A stretch of DNA of 64,000 nucleotides, taken from assembly GCF_030936135.1 (NCBI RefSeq), contig NC_082597.1, forward strand, positions 77,172,495-77,236,494, given 5' to 3'. Within the stretch, counting starts at the first letter, position 1. The number at the start of each line of letters is the position of its first letter. Both the position numbers and the translations under genes were made by a program. This document shows, one piece after another, positions 60,840 to 64,000 of this stretch. Source of the DNA: Gavia stellata (taxonomy: Eukaryota; Chordata; Aves; Gaviiformes; Gaviidae). The notes beneath the pieces were generated by a model. That model saw only the letters and a program-made list of their open reading frames with translations, was not told where the DNA came from and searched no databases.

Positions 60840-61572
60840 CGGGGAAAGTGCTTCTTGTCTTAATACGCAGATCATGCCTATTCATAAGGGGAAACGGGCT
60901 TTTTAAGAAGTGGCCACTTACAGGCTAGCCCTCGTAGAGGCAGGCAGAGACTCTCACAGCTGCATATGTCATCCGTGGTCATTTGGATTTCAGCAGGATT
61001 AAGCTGACTTCTGGCGAGACCTGTGACAGTCACGATTATTTCTCTTTATAAATGCTTCCTTGTATCCTTAAAATAATTATTCCATACATTTTTGACCTTT
61101 TCTTCTTGGACAAATACTGATCTTGCCCCTCGGTTTCTTTCTCGGGGCACGGAGTGACCGTGGCCCATTCTGCTGTGTCTGGCACACCTGCAGGGTGCAG
61201 GATGGCTCCTTGCCTCGCTTCCCACCAGGAACATGGGGACAATCCTGTCCATGCCCAGCAGCACCGGGGCGAGCGACGGGTGGCAGCAGGGGCCTGTATT
61301 CACTGTATCTGTTGGTGTCTTTAAAAGCGTGGTTTACTATGTCTACACTTCATTTGCCTCCTAGTTGCCCTTGCAAATATTTTTGTTGGGGAGATTTTGT
61401 TCCTGGAAAACTTGCTCTGGGCCTAAAGACAATTTGCCCAACAGTTGAATATTTTCATCTTGGTGAAGAAGGATACTTGGCATGTAAGGTGTGGAACGTA
61501 ATCCCAAGGCAGGGTTGGATGGAGCATTTAGAAAAAGCCTAACCTCTATATTTTTATAAAGCCTCCCACTTC
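60840..61572. other. Intron sequence, slightly GC-richer
   Basis: Contains a 139-codon plus-strand frame (61123-61542) over a GC-richer pocket. It has no domain and no suitable splice frame. No gene is called. Confidence 0.45.
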
Positions 61573-61740
61573 TGTAATATTTGAGCACCTCACAGACTTC
61601 AGTTTATTTATTCTCAGGGCATTCCTGTGAGATAAAAATACTCCCATTCTGTCAATGGTGAGCTGAACATAAAGACGGGCTGATCAAACTCCACAGGCTG
61701 TGGTTTGGTTCCGCGTGACAGTGTTACACAGGAACGTCTC
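61573..61740 (+). mobile_element. Ancient MIR/AmnSINE-like relic
   Basis: CTGTAATATTTGAGCACCTC, ACAGACTTCAGTTTATTTAT, TCTCAGGGCATTCCTGTGAG, ATAAAAATACTCCCATTCTG and TCAATGGTGAGCTGAACATA follow the old amniote repeat order TGAGCACCTCACAATCTTTAATGTATTTATCCTC..CACCCCTGTGAGGTA...ATCCCCATTTTACAGATGGGGAACTGAGGC. The match is clear over about 110 bp and weak beyond. Confidence 0.6.
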
Positions 61741-63602
61741 TGCTAGTTTACCGAAAAATAAGCCAGTAACTAGACCGTGAGTTAACCACCCCAGCGGCAG
61801 GAAGGTGAGAAGTCATGTACTTGTGAGCCAAGTGCTGTTCTTCCTGTGAGGAAAGGCTGCTAGGAGATGAACAGGTAACCAGAAAAGCGTGATTTCATAT
61901 CCCTGATATAGGGATAGGTCTTTTTCTCAGCCAGCTGCCCTGGTCTGAGCAACCTGACTCAGAACCAGGTTTCTACTTCATTGCTACGGCTGTTAGCATC
62001 TCTTCTTCACCCACCTTTTTCACCTCCCTCATCACAGCTTCTGGAGGCTGGGTTGTATTTCTGGTCCCAGTGGCAGATGTACAAAGTTTCACCTTTTTTT
62101 TTTTTCCCCTGGGACACCTGTTTATCCGGACCCTGGTTATCCAGGGCACTGTGTGAAGAAGAGCTAGGAGATGAGCTCTTAGCTGTAGACACAGAAAGTC
62201 CTTCAGTCATCTGTCGAGAAAAGTTGAGGGTTTTTTTACCTGTGGAAGAAAGGCAGGAAACATTCTGCAAAGCCCCCTTCTTCTTTTCCTTGTAGCAGAA
62301 TTTTCTTTTCTTCCCTCAGGTAAGCCACATCCCTTTATATTTTAGCAAGCTCTATTTTTTAAGCTGTTTTCAATAGACATGTGCTTTACAGCATTTCGAA
62401 AGGAAAAGTGGGAAATACATCATCATGAAGATTGCAGACGTGCTAATTTTTGAAATGTTAGTCAAGCATCAGTAATGGAAGAGGGTGAATAATAACTTTA
62501 TGGGCATTTTCTTTTGTCTTTGCCATACATGATGTAAAGTAAAGTTCAGAGAATTTGTTTGAAAGAATTCTTTCTGTCTTTTGATGCAGTGAGGGAGTGT
62601 AAAGCTTTTCTCAACAAAGTAACATCTCAAAGGGAACTCTGGTTGATGTGTACGTATTTATAAACACTAAGGCTGCAATTATCATAAACCTTATTAAATC
62701 ACAGCAGCCTATTTGTTGTTCTCCAAGTATGGATATGGCCAGAACACATCAGTCAAAAAATTATAAAAAAATTCCAACCTAAAACTAACCCCTCGATTTT
62801 ATGACCTAGAATTAGAGCATAGTCAGCAAGACATAATTTACCACTGTGATATAATTGCTGTGAAATGTAGTTTTTAATCAATGGGATAGCGAGATACGGA
62901 TAAATTGTGTTCTGACTGGCAGTGTTACAGTCCCACTGCTCCATGATGAGCTGCTCCATAAATATGTTTTAAAAAATGTAAATGCCCGTCTGATAAGAAA
63001 TCCTGAATATGGAAAGCCTTAACATAAAAGCAAGTCAACACACCAGAGGACAGAAGAAAATTACATGTAAGAAAAGAAGCAGTATTCTTGTTCTGATGGG
63101 ATGCTTCCAGTTAGGGAAACAAAACAGCATAGATGATGTCTCCAACTTTGGAGTGGGATCTGTCGTTGTGCCAGGGTCTGTCCTTGCCCAGCTGGTCATA
63201 GGCTAAGGGCCAAAAGTGACGGGAGCCAACGTGAAATATATATCCACACCTAGGTATCTGAGACGGGTGTTCTTCTAGATGTGGGAGTCCAGCATGCTAA
63301 TCCACACACGGAGATCTTGGTATCCAGGTCTTGTAAGAGTTACTTTTCACCTAGTTAGAGAAATACTATGAATGTTTTACTGTATGCTGCCAGCTGAAGG
63401 TCGTAAGGACTGCACTGATTTGCCACACAAGTTAAATAACACTGGTTGTATGGAAAGAGGGTTTTACTGTGCACACAAAGAAGAAAATGAATGCTATTTG
63501 TGTTTCCAAATTCCATGCTAGTAGAGAGTCAAGCTCCGTATTTTAATTAGATAACCAGTACATGGAAGTAGCACTGAAGACATTCTCCTCCTCTCTTGGC
63601 AG
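61741..63602 (+). other. MPPED1: MPPED1 intron (18.1 kb), last part
   Basis: AT-rich intron ending in a pyrimidine-rich CTCCTCCTCTCTTGGCAG acceptor at 63602. No gene or recognised repeat. Confidence 0.65.
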
Positions 63603-63718
63603 GCAACCTTGGTTTTATGGCTGGGGCTTTAATCTTCCACGAGGCCAAGCACTATTAGAGAAATGGAACCTTATTCCAGATGGAATAGATATTCTTATAA
63701 CACATGGACCACCTCTCG
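63603..63718 (+). CDS. MPPED1: MPPED1 coding exon (residues 187-226)
   Basis: 116 bp. Completes Trp187 and encodes QPWFYGWGFNLPRGQALLEK, then WNLIPDGIDILITHGPPLG, with Gly226 split across the donor GTAAGA at 63719. It carries metallophosphoesterase motif IV, THGPP (His221). The remaining motif, which in MPPED1 reads G-H-x-H and in MPPED2 has Gly in place of the first His, belongs to the following exon outside this window. The gene is therefore incomplete at the 3' side only because of the window boundary; there is no sign of a break. From family length about 75 more residues are expected. Confidence 0.97.
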
Positions 63719-64000
63719 GTAAGAAAATACTAGTGCTCTTAGCTGTGTATTTCAGATGATTATACAGTAACTGATGGCTCTCCTTAGACAGTGCAATCCG
63801 GACTTATAAAAGTCGAAAGTAACATCTGTACTGATTTCAGCAGCACCAGGACTTCAGCTCAGGTTTATGTTTCGTGGTTACCTATGCTCAATGGTAGGGA
63901 ATTAAATAATGGCTTAAAAAATAAAGCCTTAACACATAAAGCATTAATAGGCTTTATAAATAAGCCAGGTCTAGTTTTCCTATGCATCCATCCACTCTGC
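63719..64000 (+). other. MPPED1: MPPED1 intron, start
   Basis: Donor GTAAGA at 63719 followed by AT-rich intron to the window edge. The final coding exon is not included. Confidence 0.8.

Noticed and set aside
60545..60928. 127-codon frame preceded by a good acceptor-like CTTTCTTCTCTCAG at 60577-60590
   Set aside because: No homology to MPPED1 or any family I know, runs into the GGGA microsatellite, and including it would break the exon phases between 45494 and 63603.
61123..61542. 139-codon plus-strand frame
   Set aside because: GC-richer pocket, no domain, minus-strand frames overlap it equally.
1..64000. A hidden novel system (prokaryote-type cluster, endogenous virus, defence island)
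   Set aside because: No retroviral genes or LTRs, no gene cluster, no CRISPR-like array; all supported coding sequence is MPPED1 or LINE fragments.

Overview
This is a stretch of vertebrate nuclear genome, most likely from a bird. The main evidence is one multi-exon gene that is clearly MPPED1 (metallophosphoesterase domain containing 1), several CR1 LINE copies with avian-type 3' ends (ATTCTRTG repeats), low overall repeat density, AT-rich introns and a single large CpG island. A crocodilian or turtle is not strictly excluded, because older CR1/L3-type and amniote SINE relics are shared across sauropsids. I do not assign a species.

Layout: 1-8.5 kb is non-coding sequence upstream of the gene. 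It carries a fairly young 5'-truncated CR1 copy (about 2434-3340, minus strand) and a tRNA-derived SINE relic near 7.9 kb. A CpG island spans about 8.5-10.4 kb and is the probable MPPED1 promoter with first-exon candidates; strong splice donors lie at 9451 and 10010. About 14 kb downstream, exon 24150-24415 holds a leader with several upstream AUGs and the start codon at 24264. Further coding exons are 29580-29761, 45269-45494 and 63603-63718, joined by introns of 5.2, 15.5 and 18.1 kb. All junction phases agree, giving 225 complete codons plus a split codon 226. The last coding part (roughly 75 residues, including the final active-site motif) lies beyond the right edge.

The introns hold decayed repeats: a composite CR1 fossil with ORF1 esterase, endonuclease and reverse transcriptase remnants (40021-41975, minus), two very old CR1/L3-type LINE relics (32465-33515 and 46441-47145, both minus), two short CR1 3' ends (33937-34400 and 49405-49556, plus), several amniote SINE/LINE-tail relics, and two palindromic MITE-like relics. 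I found no tRNA, rRNA, CRISPR or second protein-coding gene.

I found no new biological system. The observations most worth checking are the upstream-AUG cluster in the MPPED1 leader with a stop codon that blocks any N-terminal extension, the choice of first exon in the CpG island, the composite CR1 fossil, a 31-nt perfect purine-pyrimidine alternating tract, and a 125-nt tract without a single G inside a CR1 tail. Repeat family names come from recognition by eye, not from a database search.
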